This document shows positions 52,389 through 60,690 of a stretch of 64,000 nucleotides of DNA, one piece after another (positions within the stretch are counted from its first letter, which is position 1; the number at the start of each line of letters is the position of its first letter). Position numbers and translations under genes: made by a program. Under the pieces are notes generated by a model that made no database searches, was not told the DNA's origin, and worked only from the letters and a program-made list of their open reading frames with translations. The stretch is from Phocoenobacter atlanticus (lineage in GTDB: Bacteria > Pseudomonadota > Gammaproteobacteria > Enterobacterales > Pasteurellaceae): assembly GCF_030764225.1 (NCBI RefSeq), contig NZ_JASAXH010000001.1. One strand, written 5' to 3'.

Positions 52389-52404
52389 ACGCAAACGTTT
52401 GCGT
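52389..52404. promoter_or_regulatory. Perfect PurR operator
   Basis: ACGCAAACGTTTGCGT is a perfect 16-bp palindrome matching the PurR consensus. It lies 55-70 bases before the permease ATG and 76 bases before nagK, which transcribes the other way. Confidence 0.85.
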
Positions 52405-52458
52405 TAGATATAATTTACACGATTCTTTACTTTATCTCACACTTTTTAAGGAAAATTT

Positions 52459-53757
52459 ATGAACAGTAAATTATTTTATGCGATTGAAGACAAACCACCT
52501 ATAGGGTTGAGTTTATTACTGGCTTTGCAGCATTTACTTGCCGCTATTGGTGGAATTGTTGCAGTTCCTTTGGTTATCGGTAATGTACTGAAATTATCGA
52601 CGGAAGATACTATTGTATTAGTGAATGCAGCCTTATTGGTTTCTGGTATTGTTACTATCATACAATGTCGAGGAATAGGACACATTGGCATACGTTTACC
52701 CGCTGTAATGGGAACAAGTTTTACTTTTGTGGCGGCAGCATTAGCGATTGGCTTTAGTGATGCGGGTGTGGGTGGGATTTTAGGTTCATCACTTGTTGCT
52801 TCTTTAGTAATGATCATTGGTAGTTTCTTTATGCCACATATTCGTAAATTATTTCCACCTGTGGTAACGGGGACAGTCGTAATGATGATTGGACTTAGCT
52901 TAATTCCAGTTGCCGTAGATTGGTTTGCTGGTGCTCAAGTCGGTGATCCTAATTACGCTGAACCCAAAAACTTGATGATGGCAACCTTTGTATTAGTTAT
53001 TGTTGTGACATTGGTGCAATGGGGACGAGGTATTTTTTCTGCAGCAGCCATTGTGATTGGTATGATGATTGGCTATATTACGGCTCTCTGTTTAGGTTGG
53101 GTGGATTTTTCAGGTGTGAAATCAGCCCCACTTTTTTCTATTCCCCAGCCTCTTCATTTTGGATTATCTTTCCCTCTTTCAGGGATAATTGGAATGAGCA
53201 TTGCCTATTTGGTGACTATTGTGGAGTCCAGTGGTAACTTTCTTGCACTGGGTGAAGCCACCAAAACAGAGGTGACACCACAGCAATTTAAACAAGGTAT
53301 TTTGGCAGAAGGATTAGGGTCTGCGTTAGCCGCCATTATGTCTACCACACCTTTTTCAACCTTTTCACAAAATATCGGTTTAATCACCTTAACAGGGGTT
53401 GCCAGTCGTTATGTTGTGGCATTAACAGGCGTATTGTTAGTATTAGCAGGACTTTTCCCTGTATTTGGTGCGTTAATTGTTTCTATTCCTCTTCCTGTAT
53501 TAGGTGGGGCGGGAATTATTATGTTTGCAATGATTATTGCTGCAGGTATTCAAATGCTTAACAATGTAGAACGCACTAGCCGTAATGGTTTAATTATTGC
53601 GATTGCTATTGGTGGCGGATTAGCGGTTACCACTCGACCAGAGTTATTGGGTAAATTACCTGCATTCTTTAAAGAAATTTTTGGTTCTGGTATTACCGTA
53701 GGCGCAGTATTAGCACTTTCACTCAATTTAATTCTTCCTAAAGAAAAAGAAGAATAA
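52459..53757 (+). CDS. NCS2-family nucleobase permease, probably purine (xanthine)
   Basis: 432 residues with about fourteen membrane segments. NCS2 hallmarks are the early LALQHLLAAIGGIVAVPL, a VVTGTVVMMIGLSLIPVAVDW block near 133-155, and the signature with the essential Glu in IAYLVTIVESSGNFLALGEAT near 250-270, followed by STTPFSTFSQNIGL. Uracil carriers (UraA) share this fold. The PurR operator directly upstream and the SSGNFLA pattern favour a purine carrier of the XanQ/UacT/PbuX type. AAGGA precedes the ATG. Confidence 0.85.
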   Translation: MNSKLFYAIEDKPPIGLSLLLALQHLLAAIGGIVAVPLVIGNVLKLSTEDTIVLVNAALLVSGIVTIIQCRGIGHIGIRLPAVMGTSFTFVAAALAIGFSDAGVGGILGSSLVASLVMIIGSFFMPHIRKLFPPVVTGTVVMMIGLSLIPVAVDWFAGAQVGDPNYAEPKNLMMATFVLVIVVTLVQWGRGIFSAAAIVIGMMIGYITALCLGWVDFSGVKSAPLFSIPQPLHFGLSFPLSGIIGMSIAYLVTIVESSGNFLALGEATKTEVTPQQFKQGILAEGLGSALAAIMSTTPFSTFSQNIGLITLTGVASRYVVALTGVLLVLAGLFPVFGALIVSIPLPVLGGAGIIMFAMIIAAGIQMLNNVERTSRNGLIIAIAIGGGLAVTTRPELLGKLPAFFKEIFGSGITVGAVLALSLNLILPKEKEE

Positions 53758-53814
53758 AAGATGATTTTATTAAGAATTCACTCATTTATTAAATTACAGT
53801 TTTGAGAATAAGGG

Positions 53815-53829
53815 TTTTTTCAGTATAAT
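53815..53829 (+). promoter_or_regulatory. Likely ppiD promoter
   Basis: TTTTTTCAGTATAAT, a perfect -10 box 35-40 bases before the ppiD ATG. It resembles the fabI and R-M promoters, with one base deleted between CAG and TATAAT. Confidence 0.5.
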
Positions 53830-53864
53830 CCGTAAGATATTTTTTATTTTTAGGATAACTTACA

Positions 53865-55736
53865 ATGATTGAAAAAATGCACGAGAAAACAAATAGTTTT
53901 GCATTTAAAGCTATTTTTGCGTTTGTCGCACTCTCTTTTGTATTAGGGGGTGTGGGTGGCTCTTTAATGTACAGTAAAGATGATTATGTGGCGAAAGTAA
54001 ATGGTGAATCTATTTCACAACGCACTTTTACTTATACTAAAAATCGTCAGCAAAGTATTCAAAGTGATAAATTAGGCGCAAAATTCTGGGATTTATTAGA
54101 TACGCCTGAATATGCAGCTCAGTTTAATCAACAAGTTCTCAATGGGTTGATAGATGATGAATTATTAAAACAATATATAAAAACCTTAGATTTAGGGGTA
54201 AGTGCTGAGCAGATTAAACAGCAAATTGTGAATACGCCTGATTTTCAACAAGACGGTAAATTTAATAACGAATTTTATCAAAATGTATTAAGAAACAATA
54301 ATATATCGCCAGATTATTATGCCTCTATGGTAGCAGGGGATATATTAAATGGACAGGTGCAACAAGGTATTTTAGACTCTCAATTTAGTGTTCCTGCTCA
54401 GAATACATTATTGGCAAAATTATTATTGCAGCAACGTACTATTAGAACCGCTGTGTTGCCACTTGCAAAAGAAGTGGAAAAACAGACAGTATCTGAAACT
54501 GAATTACAAAACTACTATAATGAACATAAGGCACAGTTTGTAGAGCCTGAAAGAATGCAAGTTGAAATTGTTACTGTTACACCAGAGGATCTTGCTGATG
54601 CTAGTTCAATTACCGATCAAGATGTAGAAGATTATTATCAACAAAATCGAGATAAATTTATCACTAAAGGTGAAACGCATTTAGCTCACATTCAAATGGC
54701 AACTAAAGAGAAAGCAGCAGAAGTTGAAACAAAATTAAATGCGGGTGAAGATTTTTCTGTTTTAGCAAAAGAGTATTCAAAAGATATGATCTCAGCTCAA
54801 AATGGAGGCGATTTAGGTTGGGCTAAAGCAGGGACATTCCCTGAAATTTTTGAACAGGTAGCCAATATTCTTGAAGCTGGAAAAGTAAGTAAGCCAGTAG
54901 AAATTAACGGAAATTATCATATTATCAAAGTATTGGAACGTAAACCTGATGTAGCAATGACACTTGAGCAAGCCACACCAACAATTAAGCAAACGTTGAT
55001 TAAAACAACCAGTTTGGCAAATTATGGAAAAGTGACCAATGAAATGGCGAATAAAGCATTTGAATCACCAGATTCATTAACGGATGTGGCACAAGTGGCT
55101 AATGCAAAAGTACAAACGACACAAGAATTTTCACAAAATGCCATCCCTGAATTATTAAGCAATCCTAAAATTCAATCTGCTTTGATGAAAGGCGATTTCC
55201 GTCGTAGTCGTCAGGTGTCGGAAGCGATTGATTTAACTGATGGGAATAATGCAAAAACAGCCTTTATTCGAGTTATTAACTATAAAGAAGCTCGTCCACA
55301 AACATTTGAAGAAGCAAAAGAAACGGTGCAAAACTTAATTAAAGCGAAAAAAGCACAGCAAGTGTTAGCTGAAAATTCAAAAGCGATTGTGAAAGGGTTA
55401 AATGAAGGACAAGCCGTTGATGTCAGTTTTAGTGAGCCTCAAACACTGGTTTATATCCAAAATTTAATGCAACAACCAACACTAACAAAAGATGTATTTG
55501 CAATGCCAAAACCAGTAGATAAAACGACTTATCAAGTTACAATGGATCGAATGGGCAATGCGGTTATTATTGCATTAGATAAAGTGACAGAGGGTAAAGA
55601 AGAGGGCTTTAAGGCATTTGAAATGGTACTTTCTCAATCTGATCAACTTCAATTACGTGATGAAATGTTAAGTGATTTACGTAACCGAGCAACGATCGAA
55701 TATAATGACGCATTTTTAAGACAACAAGAACCTTAA
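53865..55736 (+). CDS. ppiD: Periplasmic folding chaperone / peptidyl-prolyl isomerase PpiD
   Basis: 623 residues, the same as E. coli PpiD. A short cytoplasmic N-terminus, one membrane helix (about 12-36), a SurA_N-like chaperone region, and a parvulin domain near 262-357 (ETHLAHIQMATKEKAAEVETKL, NGGDLGWAKAGTFPEIFEQV) are visible. It assists newly exported proteins near the Sec translocon. It stands alone, with convergent cmoA downstream across an inverted uptake-signal terminator. Confidence 0.95.
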   Translation: MIEKMHEKTNSFAFKAIFAFVALSFVLGGVGGSLMYSKDDYVAKVNGESISQRTFTYTKNRQQSIQSDKLGAKFWDLLDTPEYAAQFNQQVLNGLIDDELLKQYIKTLDLGVSAEQIKQQIVNTPDFQQDGKFNNEFYQNVLRNNNISPDYYASMVAGDILNGQVQQGILDSQFSVPAQNTLLAKLLLQQRTIRTAVLPLAKEVEKQTVSETELQNYYNEHKAQFVEPERMQVEIVTVTPEDLADASSITDQDVEDYYQQNRDKFITKGETHLAHIQMATKEKAAEVETKLNAGEDFSVLAKEYSKDMISAQNGGDLGWAKAGTFPEIFEQVANILEAGKVSKPVEINGNYHIIKVLERKPDVAMTLEQATPTIKQTLIKTTSLANYGKVTNEMANKAFESPDSLTDVAQVANAKVQTTQEFSQNAIPELLSNPKIQSALMKGDFRRSRQVSEAIDLTDGNNAKTAFIRVINYKEARPQTFEEAKETVQNLIKAKKAQQVLAENSKAIVKGLNEGQAVDVSFSEPQTLVYIQNLMQQPTLTKDVFAMPKPVDKTTYQVTMDRMGNAVIIALDKVTEGKEEGFKAFEMVLSQSDQLQLRDEMLSDLRNRATIEYNDAFLRQQEP

Positions 55737-55756
55737 CGTTCTCGATAATAACATTC

Positions 55757-55810
55757 AAGCGGTATGATCTTTTAATAAATTTGCAAAAAATTAAATAGAT
55801 CATACCGCTT
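55757..55810. terminator. Inverted uptake-signal terminator between ppiD and cmoA
   Basis: Perfect 14-bp stem AAGCGGTATGATCT (55757-55770) / AGATCATACCGCTT (55797-55810), with an AAATTTGCAAAAAATT core in the loop, between convergent genes. Confidence 0.85.
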
Positions 55811-55823
55811 TGTTTATTGTTAT

Positions 55824-56549
55824 TTATTTTACTGCAATCATTGAACCAAAATTAAAACACTGAAACCATAACTCAATATTATTAAATCCAGCTTGCTGAA
55901 GACGTGCTTTATGGGTTTTTATGGTGTCTGTTCGCATAACGTTTTCTAACGCAGTACGTTTTTGACTAATTTCTAGTTCGCTGTAGCCATTGGCTCGTTT
56001 AAAGCTATGGTGTAAATCAATCAGCAATTCATTCATCGATGAATTTTCAAATCTAAATTTTTCTGAAAGTACTAATACGCCATTTGGATTTAATCCTTGA
56101 TAAATTTTAGTGAGTAATAGTAAACGATCTTCTGGTGGTAAAAATTGCAAAGTGAAATTTAATATTACCATTGAGGCATTTTTAATTTCAATATTACGAA
56201 TGTCATCACATAAAATTTCAACGGGGATTATTGAGTGAAAAGTGTTGAGATGGCTACGACAACGTTCTACCATTGCAGGTGAGTTATCGACCCCAATAAT
56301 ATTGACATTGTTATATTTTAGATTACGACGAATAGCTAAAATAGCCGCCCCACGAGAGCAACCTAAATCGTAAATAGTTGAATTTTCTGTGACAAGGCGT
56401 TCTGCAAGCATTCCGATAGCAGTAATAATATTAGAATAACCTGGGACAGAACGTTGAATCATATCTGGAAAGACTTCTGCAACAGATTCATCAAAAGTAA
56501 AATCCCCTAATTTATTGATAGGGGCTGAAAATAAAGTATCTTTAGACAT
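55824..56549 (-). CDS. cmoA: Carboxy-S-adenosyl-L-methionine synthase
   Basis: 241-residue SAM-fold enzyme that makes carboxy-SAM from SAM and prephenate for cmo5U34 tRNA modification. Features are DFTFDESVAEVFPDMIQRSVPGY near 12-34, IYDLGCSRGAAILAIRRN near 58-75 and ASMVILNFTLQFLPPEDR near 124. The sequence is close to E. coli CmoA (247). Its usual partner cmoB is not adjacent. A 43-codon small frame with a good ribosome site lies directly upstream. Confidence 0.96.
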   Translation of the reverse strand: MSKDTLFSAPINKLGDFTFDESVAEVFPDMIQRSVPGYSNIITAIGMLAERLVTENSTIYDLGCSRGAAILAIRRNLKYNNVNIIGVDNSPAMVERCRSHLNTFHSIIPVEILCDDIRNIEIKNASMVILNFTLQFLPPEDRLLLLTKIYQGLNPNGVLVLSEKFRFENSSMNELLIDLHHSFKRANGYSELEISQKRTALENVMRTDTIKTHKARLQQAGFNNIELWFQCFNFGSMIAVK

Positions 56550-56557
56550 AAAATTTG

Positions 56558-56689
56558 TTAGTTAAAAGTTGAAAAATGGCAATGTGAATAATTACTTACT
56601 AGAAAAGTTATACTTTTTTTGAACTTTTTAAAATTGACAAAGTCTGAGTAAGTGCTAAATGCTTTTACTGAAGTGAGTAGTTTTTTCAT
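56558..56689 (-). CDS. Possible small protein upstream of cmoA (43 residues)
   Basis: A 44-codon frame from ATG 56689 to TAA 56558 has AAGGAAAT seven bases before the start, better than the site of cmoA, and stops 8 bases before the cmoA ATG. The peptide begins MKKLLTSVKAFSTYSDFV and is basic and Phe-rich, with no clear membrane helix. I recognise no family. It could be a real small protein, a leader peptide coupling to cmoA, or chance. An orphan terminator on the opposite strand lies just upstream. Confidence 0.4.
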   Translation of the reverse strand: MKKLLTSVKAFSTYSDFVNFKKFKKSITFLVSNYSHCHFSTFN

Positions 56690-56712
56690 AATTTCCTTAG
56701 TAGATTAAGTTA

Positions 56713-56742
56713 CCCCGATATCACATTGATATCGGGGTTTTT
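56713..56742 (+). terminator. Orphan plus-strand intrinsic terminator
   Basis: Perfect 10-bp stem CCCCGATATC (56713-56722) / GATATCGGGG (56728-56737) followed by TTTTTCTTT on the plus strand. No plus-strand gene lies between it and ppiD, whose own terminator is nearly 1 kb upstream. On the minus strand the stem is followed by AACTTAATC, a poor terminator for ydgA. It may end a short RNA starting after TTGACA at 56634. Confidence 0.8.
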
Positions 56743-56778
56743 CTTTAGTTTAATACTTAGAGGTTTAATACTTAGAAA

Positions 56779-58170
56779 TTAAAAACCTGCACCCATAAAC
56801 ATAAACGTAGCGATCATTAGCATTTGACCTATTTCTCGATCTGACATTTCCCGATCATTGAGTTTCACTTTGCCATTATCAATGGCTAGTTTCATTTTGA
56901 TATTTTTATCATCTACGACAAAAAAGTCACTTTCTTTAGCTTGAGAGGTTATATTCCCAATTTTTATATCAGCCAACTGCTTTGCATCTTGTTTTGTTTC
57001 ACCATTCAGCAATTCTGATTGTTCAATCATTAGATGAGTTGCAGGGATACTGAATTTCATATCCAATAATGATTGACTCAGTGTATTGATAACATCATTT
57101 TCTGATTGTATTAAATCAGGATCAAATGGTTTTACATTTAAATCCAATTTAATATCACTTTTTCCTTGTTTATTTTTCAATGAAAGATCATTAATTTTTA
57201 ATGATGAACCTTTTGAGATCGCTTCAAGAAATAACTTTGTGGCATAATCCGAATTTTCAGGATCATCATACATTTTTTCTATGGCATTATTCCACATTTT
57301 AGCGTCTCCAACAAAATCTGCATTTAGCTTCATTTCACCAAAATTTTGTGTTATTTCATTTTTGGTCATTGAAATATCTGTTTTCATTTTAGTGTTGCTT
57401 GAGTAAGATACTTTATCAAGATAACCTTTTCCTTCCATTTCAAGATTATTCATAGCAAATTTATTTTTATTATCTCCAACATAAAACTTTTCAACATTAA
57501 AAACATAATCTCCCAATCCTAAATATGGGTATTCACTTTTCTCTGAGGTGAATTTATATTCCATATTTTTAGCCGCAAATTTTACGTTTACTCCATTGAA
57601 AAATGCAACAGAGTCAAGTGCTAAATTCACATCTCCAATGCCATTTTTATCTGTATCAAATTCTGCTTCCACTTCTGATATTTCAAAGTTTCCGTCAGTT
57701 GATTTAGCCGCATTCGTTTTTGCACTACCGTTTAAATTAGTGTTGTAATCAATATCAATATTAGTCGTAAGCACTACACCATCTTTAAATACCGATTTGA
57801 GGGAATCTGGGCTATATAAAATGCCTTCATCACTTGCCATAACCGGCAATAATTTACCTTTGATTAAACGGTTTAGTGGGAAAGGACCGTGATGAAGTGT
57901 GTCGGCACCTTTAAAGATATAGTTTTCACCATCATAATTTTTAACGACTAAGTTATAATTGATATCAGAGCTAAAGAAACCACGTTCGATTTTGACGTCT
58001 TTATACTCGGCATTAACGCCGTATGCTTTAAGTACTTTAAGTTCTTTATTGGCAAGATTAACGAGTTCACCATAACGAGCTTCAACTTGTTTTCCTGTAT
58101 ACCACGCACCGCCTATTTGTGCGATACCAACTACCACAACTAATGAGAGGGCAATTTTTGATAATTTCAT
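56779..58170 (-). CDS. ydgA: YdgA family protein (DUF945)
   Basis: 463 residues from the ATG at 58170, which has AAGGAT upstream; the frame could extend to 58263 into the previous gene, but this is not conserved. An N-terminal hydrophobic segment (about 3-22, ALSLVVVVGIAQIGGAWYTG) acts as signal or anchor, followed by a long beta-rich DUF945 domain (YGELVNLANKEL, then IERGFFSSDINYNL). The C-terminus ends GQMLMIATFMFMGAGF. E. coli YdgA is an inner-membrane-associated protein without a firm role. It starts 11 bases after the CYTH gene, which suggests an operon. Confidence 0.85.
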   Translation of the reverse strand: MKLSKIALSLVVVVGIAQIGGAWYTGKQVEARYGELVNLANKELKVLKAYGVNAEYKDVKIERGFFSSDINYNLVVKNYDGENYIFKGADTLHHGPFPLNRLIKGKLLPVMASDEGILYSPDSLKSVFKDGVVLTTNIDIDYNTNLNGSAKTNAAKSTDGNFEISEVEAEFDTDKNGIGDVNLALDSVAFFNGVNVKFAAKNMEYKFTSEKSEYPYLGLGDYVFNVEKFYVGDNKNKFAMNNLEMEGKGYLDKVSYSSNTKMKTDISMTKNEITQNFGEMKLNADFVGDAKMWNNAIEKMYDDPENSDYATKLFLEAISKGSSLKINDLSLKNKQGKSDIKLDLNVKPFDPDLIQSENDVINTLSQSLLDMKFSIPATHLMIEQSELLNGETKQDAKQLADIKIGNITSQAKESDFFVVDDKNIKMKLAIDNGKVKLNDREMSDREIGQMLMIATFMFMGAGF

Positions 58171-58181
58171 TGTTTTATCCT

Positions 58182-59039
58182 TTATAAATAGAGTTGTTGA
58201 ATTAAGCGAATATTTTGTTTTAGATAACCTTGACTTTTTAAGTAGTCTTTCAGTTGTTGCCAATTCAAAATACCTATATTACTTAACGTAATAAATTGTT
58301 CTAATAATATCGCATTTTCAGTAGGAAGAATACGAATAATGTCTGCTAAATTTTGTTCAAATTGATATTTTTCTGCTTTTGTCATTGTTGAGCTATCACA
58401 AGCGGTAAGATCATTTACTTTTTTTGCAATTTTTTCAGGACGTCCTACAAAATATCCCCTTTCTGCTTTACTTAATGCGCTAAAATACATTCCATCAAGA
58501 ATGGGTAGATAATTTAGAAATTGCATTAAATCACCTAATTCACCGTTTTTAAGCTCTAATTCAATTTCACAAATAGGATCTTCTCCCCATTTATTTTTTA
58601 CCCAACCTTGATCTAAAACGATTTCAATTTCAGCGTTTTGATATTGAACCAGCCAACAGGTACGAGTGACATCAGTACTAAATACTTTTTCAAGGGAGTG
58701 ATGAATATCTTCAACATCAGAAAATTGCAAATTAAAGTGATCATCTAACCGCTTAAAATCAGGTTTATCATTGGGTAAATCCATATTGTATTCAGGACGA
58801 ATATGTAGCCCTCCTACAATTTCTCCTTTGGTTTTTAACGTCATTTCACAGTGCTGATTGACTTTACGTACTCGTAATCCCATTTTTTGATTAGCAAAAA
58901 ACAGCGAAGGGGTATCGTAGTAAGTGTTGATTAATTCATCTGTTTGTTGTTTAAGAATGGGTTGGGTTACTAACCATTTTTTTATTGCCTCAATATTATG
59001 AGGCTCAAGCATCATTTTTAATTCAATTTCGTTTTGCAT
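58182..59039 (-). CDS. ygiF: CYTH-domain inorganic triphosphatase (YgiF-like, no CHAD domain)
   Basis: 285 residues. The CYTH signature ExExK is EIELK at 4-8, and further tunnel residues are in GLRVRKVN, EMTLKTKGE and CEIELELKNGE. These proteins hydrolyse tripolyphosphate or use other triphosphates. E. coli YgiF is 433 residues with a C-terminal CHAD domain; here only about 85 residues follow the CYTH domain, so CHAD is missing or vestigial. It is upstream of ydgA in one transcription unit. An uptake signal at 58398 encodes part of the linker. Confidence 0.85.
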   Translation of the reverse strand: MQNEIELKMMLEPHNIEAIKKWLVTQPILKQQTDELINTYYDTPSLFFANQKMGLRVRKVNQHCEMTLKTKGEIVGGLHIRPEYNMDLPNDKPDFKRLDDHFNLQFSDVEDIHHSLEKVFSTDVTRTCWLVQYQNAEIEIVLDQGWVKNKWGEDPICEIELELKNGELGDLMQFLNYLPILDGMYFSALSKAERGYFVGRPEKIAKKVNDLTACDSSTMTKAEKYQFEQNLADIIRILPTENAILLEQFITLSNIGILNWQQLKDYLKSQGYLKQNIRLIQQLYL

Positions 59040-59173
59040 TTTTTATTCTTTATTTAGGTAGTGATTTACGGTATGTTTAATTTTGTCTATTTACACAAAG
59101 TTAAATAATCATAATGGTATGGTAACAGTGTTGTTGAGAAAAGGTTTAGTTAAAATTAAAATAGCGTGTCGTA

Positions 59174-59200
59174 AGATGTTGTAAAATACTTACAACATCT
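59174..59200. terminator. Hairpin between yidB and ygiF
   Basis: Perfect 11-bp stem AGATGTTGTAA (59174-59184) / TTACAACATCT (59190-59200), 16 bases after the yidB stop and next to a half uptake signal. No T run follows on the minus strand, so its strength as a terminator is uncertain. Confidence 0.6.
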
Positions 59201-59215
59201 GACCGCTATTATTTC

Positions 59216-59620
59216 TTATTTAAATAGATTACTTAACGTAGATTTTGCTAAAGATTCAAGATCCAAATTATTGGTATCTAATTCACCATTAGGGCTTAAT
59301 TTATCAACAACTTGTGGTAAATATTGAGAAAGTAAATTTGGCACTTCATTTTCATCAACACCCGCTTGTTGTGCAACATTGCGAAGTTCATCTTCACCGA
59401 TGACCTCTTTAATTTGTTGTGATGAAACCTCTTGATTTTCACCTGTACCAATCCAAGATGAAACTACATCACCTAAACCACCTTGCTGTAATTTTCCCAT
59501 TAACCCTTCAACACCACCTTGTGATGAAAGCAGTGATTGCAGTAGTTGTGGAATTGCTTGATTTTGTTTATTCCCACCAATTAGAGATGAGACCACTGAA
59601 CTTAAAATACCTTTTAACAT
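59216..59620 (-). CDS. yidB: YidB family protein (DUF937)
   Basis: 134 residues. The YidB/DUF937 features are MLKGILSSVVSSLIGG at the start, a Gln-rich helix, then GLGDVVSSWIGTGENQEVSS and IGEDELRNVAQQAGVDENEV, ending in LSPNGELDTNNL. There is no signal peptide. Function of the family is unknown. It stands alone with GGAG before the ATG. Confidence 0.88.
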   Translation of the reverse strand: MLKGILSSVVSSLIGGNKQNQAIPQLLQSLLSSQGGVEGLMGKLQQGGLGDVVSSWIGTGENQEVSSQQIKEVIGEDELRNVAQQAGVDENEVPNLLSQYLPQVVDKLSPNGELDTNNLDLESLAKSTLSNLFK

Positions 59621-59750
59621 AAATTCTCCTTAGTTAAAATAGATAGAAATTAAAATAGCCTTGGGTATCTACTTACTTCAGGCGTTTATGTGTGAATATC
59701 CAAGAGTGCCTTTTTACTTTAACATAATGATAATAATTGCTCAAGGCGTG

Positions 59751-60515
59751 TTATTTAGGCAGTATGGATAAAATTTGTCTCACTTTTTCTAAATCCTCTT
59801 GTGTGTCAACACCAACTTCAGGGGCTTGTTTAGCAACATCTAAATGGATTTTTTCACCATACCATAAGGCACGTAATTGCTCCAAAGATTCCAATTGTTC
59901 CAGTTGAGTAGGTTGCCAATTTACATATTGTTTAATAAACCCAGCTCTATAGGCGTAAATACCAATATGGCGTAAGTAATTTTGCTGTGCCACAAAATCA
60001 TCATCACAATTGGAAAAATGATCACGAGCGTAAGGAATAGATGCACGTGAAAAATAGAGTGCAAAGCCATTTTTGTCAGCTAAGGTTTTCACAACATTGG
60101 GATTAAATAACTCTTCTTTTGTGGTTAATTTAACGGCTAACGTTGCCATATTCACCTTTGATTTTACTAAGTTTTCAGCAATCTGATTGATAATCACAGG
60201 GGGAATTAAAGGCTCATCGCCTTGTACATTAACGATAACCTCATCATCAGCAATTGCCATTTTCTCAATAACTTCTGCTAAACGCTCTGTCCCTGAATTA
60301 TGTTTTTCCGAGGTTAAGCAAACTTCTGCACCAAAGCTCTCAGCAACCTGTAAAATCTCGTTATGATCCGTAGCAATAATGACACGACTTGCTCCAGCTT
60401 GAATTGCTTGTTGCCACGTGTGTTGGATCATCGGTTTACCGCAAATATCAAGCAATGGTTTACGAGGTAAACGGGTAGAGGAATAACGTGCAGGAATAAT
60501 AACAGTAAATTTCAT
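59751..60515 (-). CDS. kdsB: 3-deoxy-manno-octulosonate cytidylyltransferase
   Basis: 254 residues activating Kdo as CMP-Kdo for lipopolysaccharide. The nucleotide loop is IIPARYSSTRLPRKPLLDICG near 5-25, the metal site is VNVQGDEPLIPP near 95-106, and the Kdo-binding part includes YLRHIGIYAYRAGF near 182 with LEQLESLEQLRALW. It is the last gene of lpxK-ycaR-kdsB, beginning one base after ycaR. Confidence 0.97.
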   Translation of the reverse strand: MKFTVIIPARYSSTRLPRKPLLDICGKPMIQHTWQQAIQAGASRVIIATDHNEILQVAESFGAEVCLTSEKHNSGTERLAEVIEKMAIADDEVIVNVQGDEPLIPPVIINQIAENLVKSKVNMATLAVKLTTKEELFNPNVVKTLADKNGFALYFSRASIPYARDHFSNCDDDFVAQQNYLRHIGIYAYRAGFIKQYVNWQPTQLEQLESLEQLRALWYGEKIHLDVAKQAPEVGVDTQEDLEKVRQILSILPK

Positions 60516-60516
60516 T

Positions 60517-60690
60517 TTAACATTCCTCTAATGATTGACCACTTTCTGGCAGTAACACGATAATGCCATTTTCGATTGGATAAGCCACGTTTTGCTCTTT
60601 GCAAATTAAACGGTTATTGGTTTTATCCCACTCTAATTTTGCATTACAGTTTGGGCAGGCAAGGTTATTGAGTAATTTTTCATTCATCAT
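60517..60690 (-). CDS. ycaR: Trm112-like zinc protein YcaR
   Basis: A 57-residue gene with MMNEKLLNNLACPNCNAKLE at its start, NRLICKEQNVAYPIENGI in the middle and a C-terminal IIVLLPESG. This is the Trm112 family fold, and E. coli YcaR (60 residues) lies at the same place between lpxK and kdsB. The second ATG at 60687 is an equally good start. It overlaps the end of lpxK. The two C-terminal zinc cysteines of some homologues are reduced to one here (LIC). Confidence 0.92.
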   Translation of the reverse strand: MMNEKLLNNLACPNCNAKLEWDKTNNRLICKEQNVAYPIENGIIVLLPESGQSLEEC

